A stretch of DNA of 64,000 nucleotides from Massilia atriviolacea (GTDB lineage Bacteria > Pseudomonadota > Gammaproteobacteria > Burkholderiales > Burkholderiaceae_D), in NCBI RefSeq assembly GCF_003953935.1, contig NZ_RXLQ01000003.1:483202-547201 (forward strand), written 5' to 3'. Shown piece by piece: positions 39,756 through 47,846 of the stretch. The position numbers were made by a program, and so were the translations under genes. Each line of letters opens with the position of its first letter. The stretch's first letter is position 1. Below the pieces are notes generated by a model. The model saw nothing but the letters and a program-made list of their open reading frames with translations. It searched no databases and was not told where the DNA came from.

Positions 39756-39779
39756 TCGATTCCGGCTCCGGGCACCACA
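39756..39779 (+). repeat. attR: attR core of the prophage (24-bp direct repeat)
   Basis: Exact copy of the tRNA-Leu 3' end at 520-543. All recognisable late phage genes end just before it, giving a prophage of about 39.2 kb. It also marks the left border of a degraded element that continues to the third tRNA-like fragment at 41969-42004. Confidence 0.92.
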
Positions 39780-39783
39780 AAAA

Positions 39784-40009
39784 TCAAGGACTTGGCGAAT
39801 TTTCTGATAGCTGAAAATTCGTGGCAGCTCCGCAAAATGGCCGAGTTCCGCAAAACTTCTTTGCGGTCTTGACCAGTTTGCCGCATCGATGCCGCAGGTA
39901 GTGGGCCATCATTGTCGGCGTCGCATGTCCACTTTGTGCTGTGCACCTGCAATTCCACTGCTTTCTTCGGATCGCTACCAGCCTTGGCGCGAAGGCCGCT
40001 GATCTCGAA
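39784..40009 (-). pseudogene. Integrase C-terminal remnant, frameshifted
   Basis: On the minus strand one frame reads FEISGLRAKAGSDPKKAVEL, the usual approach to the last catalytic motifs of a tyrosine recombinase. After a frameshift near 39945 another frame reads SGHATPTMMAHYLRHRCGKL then VKTAKKF to a stop at 39784. GHATPTMMAHY carries the His and Tyr of the active site. No upstream part is present. The remnant abuts attR and belongs to a second element in the same tRNA site. Confidence 0.7.
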
Positions 40010-40030
40010 TTAGCGTATTCCCTTTGTTAT

Positions 40031-40391
40031 CTGTGCTGTTCGCGGTCTGGCGACCCCGGCTGATGGATGATCTGCGGTGCGGGCGACCACGCGCTGCTGG
40101 ACTTGCGCGCAAAGCGAGCCATCACCACCCCAGCGGCGCGGCACCATCCAGAACGCGGCAGTCGAGGCCGCCGATACTGCCACGGTGTCGGCTGAGACGC
40201 GCGGACAGACCGCCCAGCAGCAGGTAGCTACCACCGGCACGAGGATCAGAAGCCGTGATCTCGGGGTGACTGTCGATGCGGACACCTGCTCGAGCCATCC
40301 AGATAAAGCGCGCTTGCGGCAATCACGCCGCGACGCTTACGCACACGAAGCCCACGCACCCATCCAGGATGATCCAAGCTGCGGCGGATGA
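40031..40391 (+). pseudogene. Broken i-spanin gene of an older element
   Basis: Frame 1 reads SGDPG, a stop, then WMICGAGDHALLDLRAKRAI, which aligns with TGWWAAASARDKALADLAAE of the intact i-spanin at 38894-39289. After a frameshift near 40140 the frame reads QNAAVEAADTATVSAETRGQ, matching QNAAVEAAGAAKLAADDRGA. An internal stop and a frameshift make it non-functional. It shows that a related lysis cassette once stood here. Confidence 0.7.
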
Positions 40392-40403
40392 AAGGACGAT
40401 TGC

Positions 40404-40817
40404 CTAATCCAAGGTTTTAAAACTCTCAATACGTGCACGTAAAACCGGCCAACTGTTTATGAGGAAATCAGTACCCAGTTCTTGGCTTGATTCGGTAAGT
40501 AGTTTGTCAATTGTGGAGACATAAAAATCTGTACGCTCCGAAATAGACATCCCAATCAATTCCTGGGCCACCGATGCCTTGATCTCGGCGCGCGACATAG
40601 GCGCCTCAGCAGGAACGTCTTGAAGCGCTTCAGGATGCCACATCTTCAATATGGCTAACAAAGGTTTTCCTAACATGATGGCGCCATCATTCGAGCCTGC
40701 TGCCTCTAGTCTGTTCAATGAAAGATTGATGATCGATGCATCTTGATTCTTTTTGACATGAACAATCGAAATTCCGGATTGCTCGTTCAAGTAGATTTCA
40801 ATTCGTGGGAGTGTCAT
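40404..40817 (-). CDS. Unassigned cargo protein, 137 aa
   Basis: CAGGAATCTCT before the ATG is a fair ribosome binding site. The product is a soluble alpha/beta protein (MTLPRIEIYLNEQSGISIVH ... then helical EMPMSRAEIKASVAQELIG-like C-terminus). Its GC content is much lower than that of the flanking genes, which suggests separate acquisition. It lies between phage lysis remnants and the att-like tRNA fragment, where lysogenic-conversion genes often sit. No family is recognised. Confidence 0.65.
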   Translation of the reverse strand: MTLPRIEIYLNEQSGISIVHVKKNQDASIINLSLNRLEAAGSNDGAIMLGKPLLAILKMWHPEALQDVPAEAPMSRAEIKASVAQELIGMSISERTDFYVSTIDKLLTESSQELGTDFLINSWPVLRARIESFKTLD

Positions 40818-41031
40818 AGAGATTCCTGAGGGCCAGGCGATCAGATTCTGCTTTCCTGCCTGGCATTGTGATTAAATAAAATCATGGCTGCTCAGCAGCA
40901 CGAAGGAATTCTGCCAAATAAGCAGCCGCTCTCTCTCTGCATGCGGCGTAAGATCGCGAATCCATTGCTCGAGAGTATGCCTTGCATTCGTCCATGTCCC
41001 GATCATATTTTTTATCGCATTTTTGCTTACG

Positions 41032-41361
41032 TTACTCGACGGTTTCCGCCGGAGGAAGCGGGAGCTGTCCCGGAGCTGCGCAGAAGAAGCCGGTAATGCC
41101 GCAGATCGTTGGCGAACTGGGACCCATAGCCGGTAAGCCGCAGTCTTCTGGATAGGGACTCGGATGTGGCAATGTTTCGGTGATTGTGCAGATAGGAACT
41201 GGCCCTATAGTACATCTGTATCGAGTTTCGTAGCCGCCATCTCCTGGCCCCCAATCCCATCCTCCCCCGGGTCCTTCATCGCCGCCGTCGCATTGGCTTC
41301 TCTGCGGTAAATCATCGTCATCGTCACAACCCCACGAGTAATGCATCGGAGGGTGACTCAT
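41032..41361 (-). CDS. Cys/Pro/Gly-rich acidic protein, 109 aa, unassigned
   Basis: From ATG 41361 (AAAGGC five bases upstream) the protein reads MSHPPMHYSWGCDDDDDLPQ, then a Gly/Trp/Asp-rich stretch and a C-terminal half with four Cys (YRCTIGPVPICTI, EDCGLP, TICGITGFFC). The frame is open without ATG for about 55 further codons upstream (KVLADKFDVIQFLG, SDELHRDVGQ), so the gene may start earlier at a rare codon or be frameshifted. Function unknown; a secreted or modified small peptide is one possibility. Confidence 0.5.
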   Translation of the reverse strand: MSHPPMHYSWGCDDDDDLPQRSQCDGGDEGPGGGWDWGPGDGGYETRYRCTIGPVPICTITETLPHPSPYPEDCGLPAMGPSSPTICGITGFFCAAPGQLPLPPAETVE

Positions 41362-41394
41362 TTTGCCTTTAAGACGATGTATCGAGCCATTCAC

Positions 41395-41968
41395 TGCCGC
41401 TGAGAATTGGCCGACGTCACGATGGAGTTCATCGGAGTTTTTTGATTTTGCATCATCCGAGCCAAGGAATTGAATGACATCGAATTTATCAGCCAGTACT
41501 TTAACGCTTCTGGTGAATGTTTTTCACCTGAATTTGTGCGTTTATATTTCCTTATGGTTGTGTTGGGCATAATCCGGCTTGTTTAAGCGAACACAACAAA
41601 TGCAATCACTGTCCGACCACTTTTGATGAATAAATAAAATTTCTCCACCTGATTTCAGGGTTAGATGCGCAATTCTCGGAATAGTTCCAAGTCGGTCAAT
41701 GGACTGACAACGCTGGCGGGCTACCAGGAATTTTGAGTAAGGAAATTTAAGCAATACAATACGTACAGCCTGATTAAGCGGCTGCGAGTCCGAAGCACGC
41801 GCCGCCGGACCGGGAAATCTACACTGCCCCTGACGCGGCAGGCCAGTTAATGATGTGCAGAGCAGGCAACCGGACTGAGCTGAAGCTGTTTGCAGGTGAT
41901 GACGATTGAAATCGATATATGCCGCCGATTTAAAAGCAAAAGTCGCCAGACGTGACATCCCGGAGTCG
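41395..41968. other. AT-rich stretch without a convincing gene
   Basis: The right part of the degraded element. The first 130 bases continue the open frame of the Cys-rich gene; the rest shows only short frames with poor codon use. GTG with AAGGAAAT upstream near 41520 opens only eight codons before a stop. No repeats or RNA gene are recognised. Confidence 0.4.
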
Positions 41969-42004
41969 CAAGGGCGTGCCGGTTCGATTCCGGTCCGGGC
42001 ACCA
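41969..42004 (+). repeat. tRNA-Leu 3' fragment, probable right att site of a degraded element
   Basis: These 36 bases match the tRNA-Leu from the variable arm to CCA, except for one missing C in the 3' side of the T stem. No 5' half of a tRNA precedes it, so it is not a working tRNA. It reaches further into the tRNA than the 24-bp core of the intact phage, suggesting a different, longer attachment core. Confidence 0.8.
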
Positions 42005-42164
42005 GCGATGGCGGCGGTTTTGCCAAGTTCAAAGCTCCGCCACCTTTCCCCAATCTCCCCATCTTCCGCCAGCTCGTTTCGCATTCCCCTCCCAAGCGGG
42101 ATCGTGTAGCATTCGTGGCGGCGCGCCGCAGTCCGGCCCGCCGCAGTACTTACAAGGACACGAA

Positions 42165-42971
42165 TTGAACATCACTATCAACGAGGAACTGCGTTCCTTC
42201 ATCGACCCGCTCACCGCCAACGAATACGCCGCGCTCGAACGCAGCCTGCTGGCCGAGGGCTGTCGCGACGCCCTGGTGCTGTGGAACGATGTGCTGATCG
42301 ACGGCCACAATCGCTACGAGATCTGCCAGAAGCACGCCATCGAATTCAAGACCGTCCAGAACGCGACCTTCGCTTCGCTCGATGACGTCATGCTGTGGAT
42401 GATCGATAACCACCTGGCGCGCCGCAGCGTGTCCGACTACCAGCGCGGCGTGCTCGCGCTGCGCAAGAAGGACATCGTCGCCGCGCGCGTGGCGCAGCGC
42501 GCCGCCGAGCCGGAAGCGTCCAAATCGACACCATCCGAGCAAAGCGCGCCGGAAGCGGCCAGGGTGCCCGAGTCGCCGCCCTGGAACACGCGCGAAGACG
42601 TGGCCAAGGCCGCCCGCGTGTCGAGCAATACCATCAGCCAGATCGAACGCATCCAGAAAGCGGCCACGCCGCAGCTGGTCGAAGCGGTGCGCTCGGGGAC
42701 CATTTCGATCAACGCCGCCGCCAATGTGGCGTCGTTGCCGGAATCGGTGCAGATCGCGGCCGTCGCCGGCGGACGCAAGGAGCTGCAGCAGGCGGCGCGC
42801 CAGGTGCGCGAACAGAAGGCGGCGAGCCGTCCGCCCAAGGAACCGCCAGCAGACGCCGGAACCGAACTGCGCGCCCAGGTGGCAACCCTGCGCGAGAAGG
42901 TCGACGCCCTCAGCGCCGAAAACCAGGCTCTCAAGGAGCGTCTCGCGGCACTGGGCGAGCCCACCGCCTAG
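42165..42971 (+). CDS. ParB-like nuclease-domain protein
   Basis: A 268-residue protein that starts with TTG (ACAAGGACACGAAT upstream). Residues 1-90 form a ParB/Srx-like domain: FIDPLTANEYAALERSLLAE, then ALVLWNDVLIDGHNRYEICQ, where GHNRY corresponds to the nucleotide-binding motif. A middle helical part has a helix-turn-helix (REDVAKAARVSSNTISQIER), and the C-terminus is a coiled coil (LREKVDALSAENQALKERLA). No parA or parS is visible nearby, so it is an orphan regulator or partition-like protein. Confidence 0.8.
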   Translation: MNITINEELRSFIDPLTANEYAALERSLLAEGCRDALVLWNDVLIDGHNRYEICQKHAIEFKTVQNATFASLDDVMLWMIDNHLARRSVSDYQRGVLALRKKDIVAARVAQRAAEPEASKSTPSEQSAPEAARVPESPPWNTREDVAKAARVSSNTISQIERIQKAATPQLVEAVRSGTISINAAANVASLPESVQIAAVAGGRKELQQAARQVREQKAASRPPKEPPADAGTELRAQVATLREKVDALSAENQALKERLAALGEPTA

Positions 42972-43020
42972 CAGAACGCCGGCGCCAGCGCGCCATTGAA
43001 TATCGTCAGGAGATGCATCG

Positions 43021-45237
43021 ATGTTTCGACCTTTTCTCGTTTCGACCTTGCTGGGCTGCGCCACCGTCGGCGCCGCGCTGCCCGCCCTGGCCGCGCCGGA
43101 CAAGCGCGCCGGCGTGTCAGCCGAACAGGCGCGCTGGCACAAGACGGCGCAGCGCGTGACCATCATGCGCGACAAGTGGGGCATTCCCCACGTCTTCGGC
43201 AAGACCGATGCCGATGCCGTCTTCGGCCTGCTGTACGCGCAGGCGGAGGACGATTTCAACCGGGTCGAACTCAATTACATCAATGCACTGGGGCGCCTGG
43301 CCGAAGTCGAAGGCGAGGCCGAAGTCTGGCGCGACCTGCGCATGAAGATGTTCATCACGCCCGAGGACATGCAGGCCAGATACGCGGCCAGCCCGGCGTG
43401 GCTCAAGAAGCTGATGGTCGCCTTTGCCGATGGCCTGAACTTCTACCTGCATACGCATCCCGAGGTCAAACCCAGGCTGATCACGCACTTCGAGCCGTGG
43501 ATGGCGCTGGCGTTCAGCGAAGGCAGCATCGGCGGCGACATCGAATCGATCGACCTGAAGGCCCTGGAACAGTTCTACGGCAAGAAGCCCGGGCCGGCGC
43601 TGGCCGACGCCGGCAATGCGCTGGACAAGGAACCGCGCGGCTCCAACGGCTTTGCCATTGCCCCCAAACTGAGCCTGTCCGGGCACGCGCTCCTGCTGAT
43701 CAATCCCCATACCTCGTTTTACTTCCGCCCCGAAGTCCACATGGTCAGCGACGAGGGCCTGAACGCCTACGGCGCCGTGACCTGGGGCCAGTTCTTCGTC
43801 TACCAGGGCTTCAACGACAAGGCGGGCTGGATGCACACCTCGGGCGGCGGCGACGTGATCGACGAATACCTCGAAACGGTGAGCGAAAAGGACGGCAAGT
43901 ACGTCTATAAATACGGCAGCGGCGAGCGCGCCCTGCGCGAAGTGACGCTGAATCTGCCCTACAAGACGCCAGGCGGCATGGCCAGCAAGACCGTGACCGC
44001 CTACTTCAGCCACCATGGTCCGGTGGTGCGCGAGGAGGGCGGCAAATGGGTGTCGGTCAAATTGATGGAAGAACCGCTCAAGGCCCTGACGCAATCGTAC
44101 ACGCGCACCAAGGCGCGCAATTACAGGCAGTTCCGCAAGACGATGGAGTTGCGCACCAACTCGTCGAACAATACCGTGTATGCGGACGCCGACGGCCACA
44201 TCGCTTACTTCCATGGGAACTTCGTGCCCCGGCGCGATACGGCTTTCGACTGGAAAAAGCCCGTCGACGGCAGCAATCCGGCCACCGAGTGGCAAGGCCT
44301 GCACGCCATCGACGAGACCATCACGCTGCACAATCCTGCCAGCGGCTGGATCCAGAACACCAACAACTGGCCGTTCGCGGCGTCGGGCGCCAGCAGCCCG
44401 CGCCAGCAGGATTACCCGCTGTATATGTGGTCGCTGCCGGAAAACGCGCGCGGCCTGCATGCCGTGGCCGTGCTGGACAAGCGCAAGGACTTCACGCTCG
44501 ACACCCTGATCGCCGCCGCCTACGACAGCCACCTGATCGCCTTCGACCCGCTGATCGCCTCGCTGGCCGCCGCATACGACGCACTGCCCGACGGCGATGC
44601 GCTCAAGACGCAGCTGGCGCCGCAGATGCTCACCCTGCGCGGGTGGGACCGGCGCTACAGCGTCGATTCGGTCCCGACCTCGCTGGCCATCTACTGGGGC
44701 CAGGACATGGTCGACAAGGCGAGTGCCGCCGCCAGGGCCAGGGGCGTGCCGACGCTCGACTACATTCGCGACAGCCTGGAGCCGGCCGAGCGCCTGCAGG
44801 CGCTGGTGCGCGCCACGGCGAAGCTGGAGGCCGATTTCGGCAGCTGGCAGACGCCGTGGGGCGATATCAACCGCTTCCAGCGCATCAGCGGCGACGTCAG
44901 GCAGCAGTACGACGATGCCAAGCCGAGTTATCCGGTGGCGTTCGCGTCGGCCAACTGGGGCTCGCTGGCCGCCTTCGGCATGGTGGCGCCGCAAAACACC
45001 AGGCGCATTTACGGCGACCGTGGCAACAGCTTCGTGGCGGTCGTGGAGTTCGGGCCGCGCGTGCGCGCCAGGAGCATTCTGGCCGGCGGCAACAGCGCCA
45101 ATCCGGCCTCGCCCCATTTCAGCGACCAGGCCGAGATGTACAGCAAGGGACAGTTCAAGGATGTCCTGTTCTACAAGGCGGATATCGAGAAGCACCTCGA
45201 ACGCAAATACCACCCCGGCCAATTGGAGAGCAAATGA
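43021..45237 (+). CDS. Penicillin/acyl-homoserine-lactone acylase family Ntn hydrolase
   Basis: A 738-residue periplasmic amidohydrolase made as a precursor. It has a signal peptide (MFRPFLVSTLLGCATVGAAL, cleaved near ALAA), an alpha chain, and an autocatalytic site RGSNGFAIAP where Ser208 becomes the N-terminal nucleophile of the beta chain. LLINPHTSFYF and NNTVYADADGHIAYFHGNFV, shown in part, are family motifs. Substrate could be acyl-homoserine lactones or other N-acyl amides; sequence alone does not decide. It is coupled by ATGA to the acetyltransferase gene. Confidence 0.85.
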   Translation: MFRPFLVSTLLGCATVGAALPALAAPDKRAGVSAEQARWHKTAQRVTIMRDKWGIPHVFGKTDADAVFGLLYAQAEDDFNRVELNYINALGRLAEVEGEAEVWRDLRMKMFITPEDMQARYAASPAWLKKLMVAFADGLNFYLHTHPEVKPRLITHFEPWMALAFSEGSIGGDIESIDLKALEQFYGKKPGPALADAGNALDKEPRGSNGFAIAPKLSLSGHALLLINPHTSFYFRPEVHMVSDEGLNAYGAVTWGQFFVYQGFNDKAGWMHTSGGGDVIDEYLETVSEKDGKYVYKYGSGERALREVTLNLPYKTPGGMASKTVTAYFSHHGPVVREEGGKWVSVKLMEEPLKALTQSYTRTKARNYRQFRKTMELRTNSSNNTVYADADGHIAYFHGNFVPRRDTAFDWKKPVDGSNPATEWQGLHAIDETITLHNPASGWIQNTNNWPFAASGASSPRQQDYPLYMWSLPENARGLHAVAVLDKRKDFTLDTLIAAAYDSHLIAFDPLIASLAAAYDALPDGDALKTQLAPQMLTLRGWDRRYSVDSVPTSLAIYWGQDMVDKASAAARARGVPTLDYIRDSLEPAERLQALVRATAKLEADFGSWQTPWGDINRFQRISGDVRQQYDDAKPSYPVAFASANWGSLAAFGMVAPQNTRRIYGDRGNSFVAVVEFGPRVRARSILAGGNSANPASPHFSDQAEMYSKGQFKDVLFYKADIEKHLERKYHPGQLESK

Positions 45238-45788
45238 GCCTGACCGAAAAACAGAAGATGCTGGCCGGCGAAGCCTACCTTCCGCGCGACCCCGAAATCC
45301 AGGCCGACCAGGCGGCCGCCAAGGCGTGGATGGTGCGCTACAACGCCGCGCTGGCCGAGCCGGTATCGGCGCGCCGCGCTTTGCTGGCCGAGCAGTTCGG
45401 CGCGGTGGGCGAGGGCGCGGTGATCCGTCCGCCGTTCCACTGCGATTACGGCTATAACATCCGGCTCGGCAAGAACGTTTTCCTGAACTTTAACTGCGTC
45501 ATCCTGGACGTGGTGAGCGTGACCATCGGCGACGGTACCGAGATCGGACCGGCCGTGCAGATCTACGCGGCGGACCATCCGCGCGATCCGGCGCAGCGTC
45601 AGGCGGGGGTGGCGTTCGGGCGTCCGGTCACGATCGGCCGCAATGTCTGGATCGGCGGCGGCGCCATCATCCTGCCGGGCGTGACGATCGGAGACGACGC
45701 CGTCATCGGCGCAGGCAGCGTGGTCACGCGCGACGTGCCGGCCGGCGCCACGGCGGTGGGCAACCCTGCGCGTGTGTTAGCCGCTTGA
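45234..45788 (+). CDS. Sugar O-acetyltransferase (maltose acetyltransferase-like)
   Basis: A 184-residue left-handed beta-helix enzyme. The N-terminal Mac domain (KQKMLAGEAYLPRDPEIQAD) is followed by hexapeptide repeats (CVILDVVSVTIGDGTEIGPA, VTIGRNVWIGGGAIILPGVT) and the catalytic His in YAADHPRD. It moves acetyl from acetyl-CoA to a sugar hydroxyl. Coupling to the acylase gene is curious, because no common substrate is known. Its 3' end overlaps the convergent LysR gene by 12 bases. Confidence 0.9.
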   Translation: MSLTEKQKMLAGEAYLPRDPEIQADQAAAKAWMVRYNAALAEPVSARRALLAEQFGAVGEGAVIRPPFHCDYGYNIRLGKNVFLNFNCVILDVVSVTIGDGTEIGPAVQIYAADHPRDPAQRQAGVAFGRPVTIGRNVWIGGGAIILPGVTIGDDAVIGAGSVVTRDVPAGATAVGNPARVLAA

Positions 45789-46676
45789 ATTGCGGGCAGC
45801 CAGGCGCTCCTTTATAAAATCGACGAACAGCCGCGTGCGCGCCGAGACCAGGCGCGTATCGGTAATCGCGTGCACCTGGATCGGCGCCAGGCTCCATTGC
45901 GGCAGCACCCGCCGCAGGCGTCCCGAGGCCAGTTCGTCGCGCGCGATCACGCTGTCGAGGACCGCAATCCCGGCGCCCTCGGCGGCCAGCGCGCGGCTCA
46001 GGCCCACGCTGTTCATCGCGAAGCGCGTCTTGACCTGCACCGTGCTGCTGGCCGCGCCGTTGAACAGCGTCCATCCGTCGCGCATCGCGCCCGGGGCGAC
46101 GCACAGCGCGTGCTGCGCCAGGTCGTCGGGATGATCGAGCGGCGGCGCGCGGTCGAGGTAGGCCGGCGCCGCGTACAGCTGCCGCTCCAGCAGCGCAATC
46201 TGGCGTGCCACCAGTGTCGATGGCGCGGCCGGCGCTGGCCCCATGCGGATCGCCAGGTCGAAGGGATCGGCCAGCAGGTCGACCCGGCGCGAGGACGCTT
46301 CGAGCTCGAAGTCGATCAAGGGGTAGGCGACGGCGAAGTCGGCCAGCAGCGGCGCCAGGTAGTTGATAGCCAGGTCGACCGGCATCGAGATGCGCAGCGT
46401 GCCGCTCGGATGCAGCGCCTCGCCGCGCAGCGCTTCGTGCGCCACGTTGGCTTCGTCCACGATGCTCTGGCAGCGGTTGAAGTAAGCCTGCCCGGCCTCG
46501 GTCAGCTCGACCCGCCGGGTGGAACGGTGCAGCAGGCGCACGCCGATCTCCTTTTCCAGCGCGGCGATATTGCGCGACAAGGTGGAGCTGGACATCCCGA
46601 GCGTGTCGGCCGCCTTGCGGAAATTCCGCGTTTTCGCCACTTCCACGTAGAGCTGCATGTAGTTGAGTAGTTGCAC
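45777..46676 (-). CDS. LysR-family transcriptional regulator
   Basis: A 299-residue LysR protein. The N-terminal helix-turn-helix is at residues 14-45 (TRNFRKAADTLGMSSSTLSR), followed by the linker helix (LLHRSTRRVELTEAGQAYF) and a periplasmic-binding-like effector domain (LRISMPVDLAINYLAPLLAD). It is divergent from the ene-reductase gene 102 bases away and probably controls it and itself in response to an electrophile or quinone; that is inference from LysR layout. Confidence 0.93.
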   Translation of the reverse strand: MQLLNYMQLYVEVAKTRNFRKAADTLGMSSSTLSRNIAALEKEIGVRLLHRSTRRVELTEAGQAYFNRCQSIVDEANVAHEALRGEALHPSGTLRISMPVDLAINYLAPLLADFAVAYPLIDFELEASSRRVDLLADPFDLAIRMGPAPAAPSTLVARQIALLERQLYAAPAYLDRAPPLDHPDDLAQHALCVAPGAMRDGWTLFNGAASSTVQVKTRFAMNSVGLSRALAAEGAGIAVLDSVIARDELASGRLRRVLPQWSLAPIQVHAITDTRLVSARTRLFVDFIKERLAARNSSG

Positions 46677-46778
46677 GTCTATTGCTCCATTTATGCAGCA
46701 GTGAATGCTGATTTCATCTGTTTATATCATAGGTGCAGCAATGTACCATGACTGCTCACTCAGCCAGAAGGGAATCAG
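46677..46778. promoter_or_regulatory. Divergent LysR / ene-reductase promoter region
   Basis: The 102-base gap is AT-rich. TGCAGCA occurs twice as a direct repeat (46694-46700 and 46734-46740), about four helical turns apart, and TATCAT (46725-46730) could be a -10 box for the rightward genes. These are candidates for LysR contact sites. Confidence 0.4.
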
Positions 46779-47846
46779 ATGAACAGCTTATTCACTCCAC
46801 TCGCACTCGGCCAGCTCACCCTGCCCAACCGCATCGTGATGGCGCCCATGACGCGTTCGCGCGCCGACGACGCCAGCGGCGTGCCGTCCACGGCCACCGC
46901 CACCTACTACGAACAGCGCGCCGACGCCGGCCTGCTGATCACCGAGGGCACCTTTCCCGGCCCGATGGGCAAGGGTTATGTGCGCACGCCCGGCATCCAT
47001 TCGGCCGCGCAGATCGCCGCCTGGAAGAGCGTCACCGATGCCGTGCACCGCAAGGGCGGCCGCATCTTCATGCAGCTGATGCACGTCGGCCGCATCTCGC
47101 ATCCGAGCATGCTGCCGGACGGCGCGGCGCCGGTCGCGCCATCGGCTGTCACGCCGGCCGGCACGGTCTATACCGCCACCGGCCCGCTCGAACTGACGCA
47201 GCCGCGCGCCTTGTCCAGCGGCGAGGTGCTGGACGTGATCGACGAGTACCGGGTCGCGACCCGCAATGCGCTCGCCGCCGGTTTCGACGGGGTCGAGCTG
47301 CACGCCGCATCGGGCTATTTGCCGGAGCAGTTCCTGTCCTCGTCGACCAACCAGCGCACCGACCAGTACGGCGGCTCGCTCGAGAACCGCGCGCGCTTCA
47401 TCCTCGACGTGCTGGCGGCGATGGTGAGCGAGGCAGGCGGCGCGCGTGTGGGCATCAAGATCGCACCGGAGATGGGCTTTAACGACATCAGCGACGCCAC
47501 GCCGCAGGAGACCTATGTCCATCTGGTGCGCGAGCTCGCCCCGCTCAAGCTGGCCTACCTGCACGTGGCGCTGTTCAAGACATCGTTCGACTATCACGCG
47601 GCGCTGCGGCCGCTGTTCGGCGGCGCCTACCTGCAAGGCGGCGGTCTGGTGAAGGACAGCGCCGACGCGGCCATCGGCGCGCAGCGTGCCGACGCCGCGG
47701 TCTTCGGCGGCCTGTACCTGGCCAATCCCGATCTGGTGCGGCGCTTCCGGCTCGACGCGCCGCTCAACACGCCCGACCAGGCGAGCTTCTATTCGCCCGG
47801 CACGGCCGGCTACCTTGACTATCCAATCCTGGGAGAAGCGGCATGA
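46779..47846 (+). CDS. Old Yellow Enzyme family alkene reductase
   Basis: A 355-residue FMN enzyme that reduces activated C=C bonds with NAD(P)H. The barrel start is LFTPLALGQLTLPNRIVMAP with MTRSRA, the FMN/phosphate parts are FMQLMHVGRISH and FGGLYLANPDLVRRF, and the family stretch FLSSSTNQRTDQYGGSLENR is complete. The substrate-binding pair is HAAS near residue 176-179: the first His is kept but the usual second His/Asn is Ser. It is coupled by ATGA to the MDR gene. Confidence 0.92.
   Translation: MNSLFTPLALGQLTLPNRIVMAPMTRSRADDASGVPSTATATYYEQRADAGLLITEGTFPGPMGKGYVRTPGIHSAAQIAAWKSVTDAVHRKGGRIFMQLMHVGRISHPSMLPDGAAPVAPSAVTPAGTVYTATGPLELTQPRALSSGEVLDVIDEYRVATRNALAAGFDGVELHAASGYLPEQFLSSSTNQRTDQYGGSLENRARFILDVLAAMVSEAGGARVGIKIAPEMGFNDISDATPQETYVHLVRELAPLKLAYLHVALFKTSFDYHAALRPLFGGAYLQGGGLVKDSADAAIGAQRADAAVFGGLYLANPDLVRRFRLDAPLNTPDQASFYSPGTAGYLDYPILGEAA

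Noticed and set aside
39604..39807. Frame crossing attR from the last phage gene region
   Set aside because: It overlaps the supported GTG-start gene in another frame and continues across the att junction, so it cannot be an evolved gene.
41969..42004. Possible second tRNA-Leu gene
   Set aside because: Only the 3' part is present, with a base missing in the T stem and no anticodon arm or matching acceptor 5' strand; it is an attachment-site remnant.
41542..42084. 180-aa minus-strand frame across the tRNA fragment
   Set aside because: It reads through the tRNA remnant, has no ribosome binding site and no domain-like sequence.
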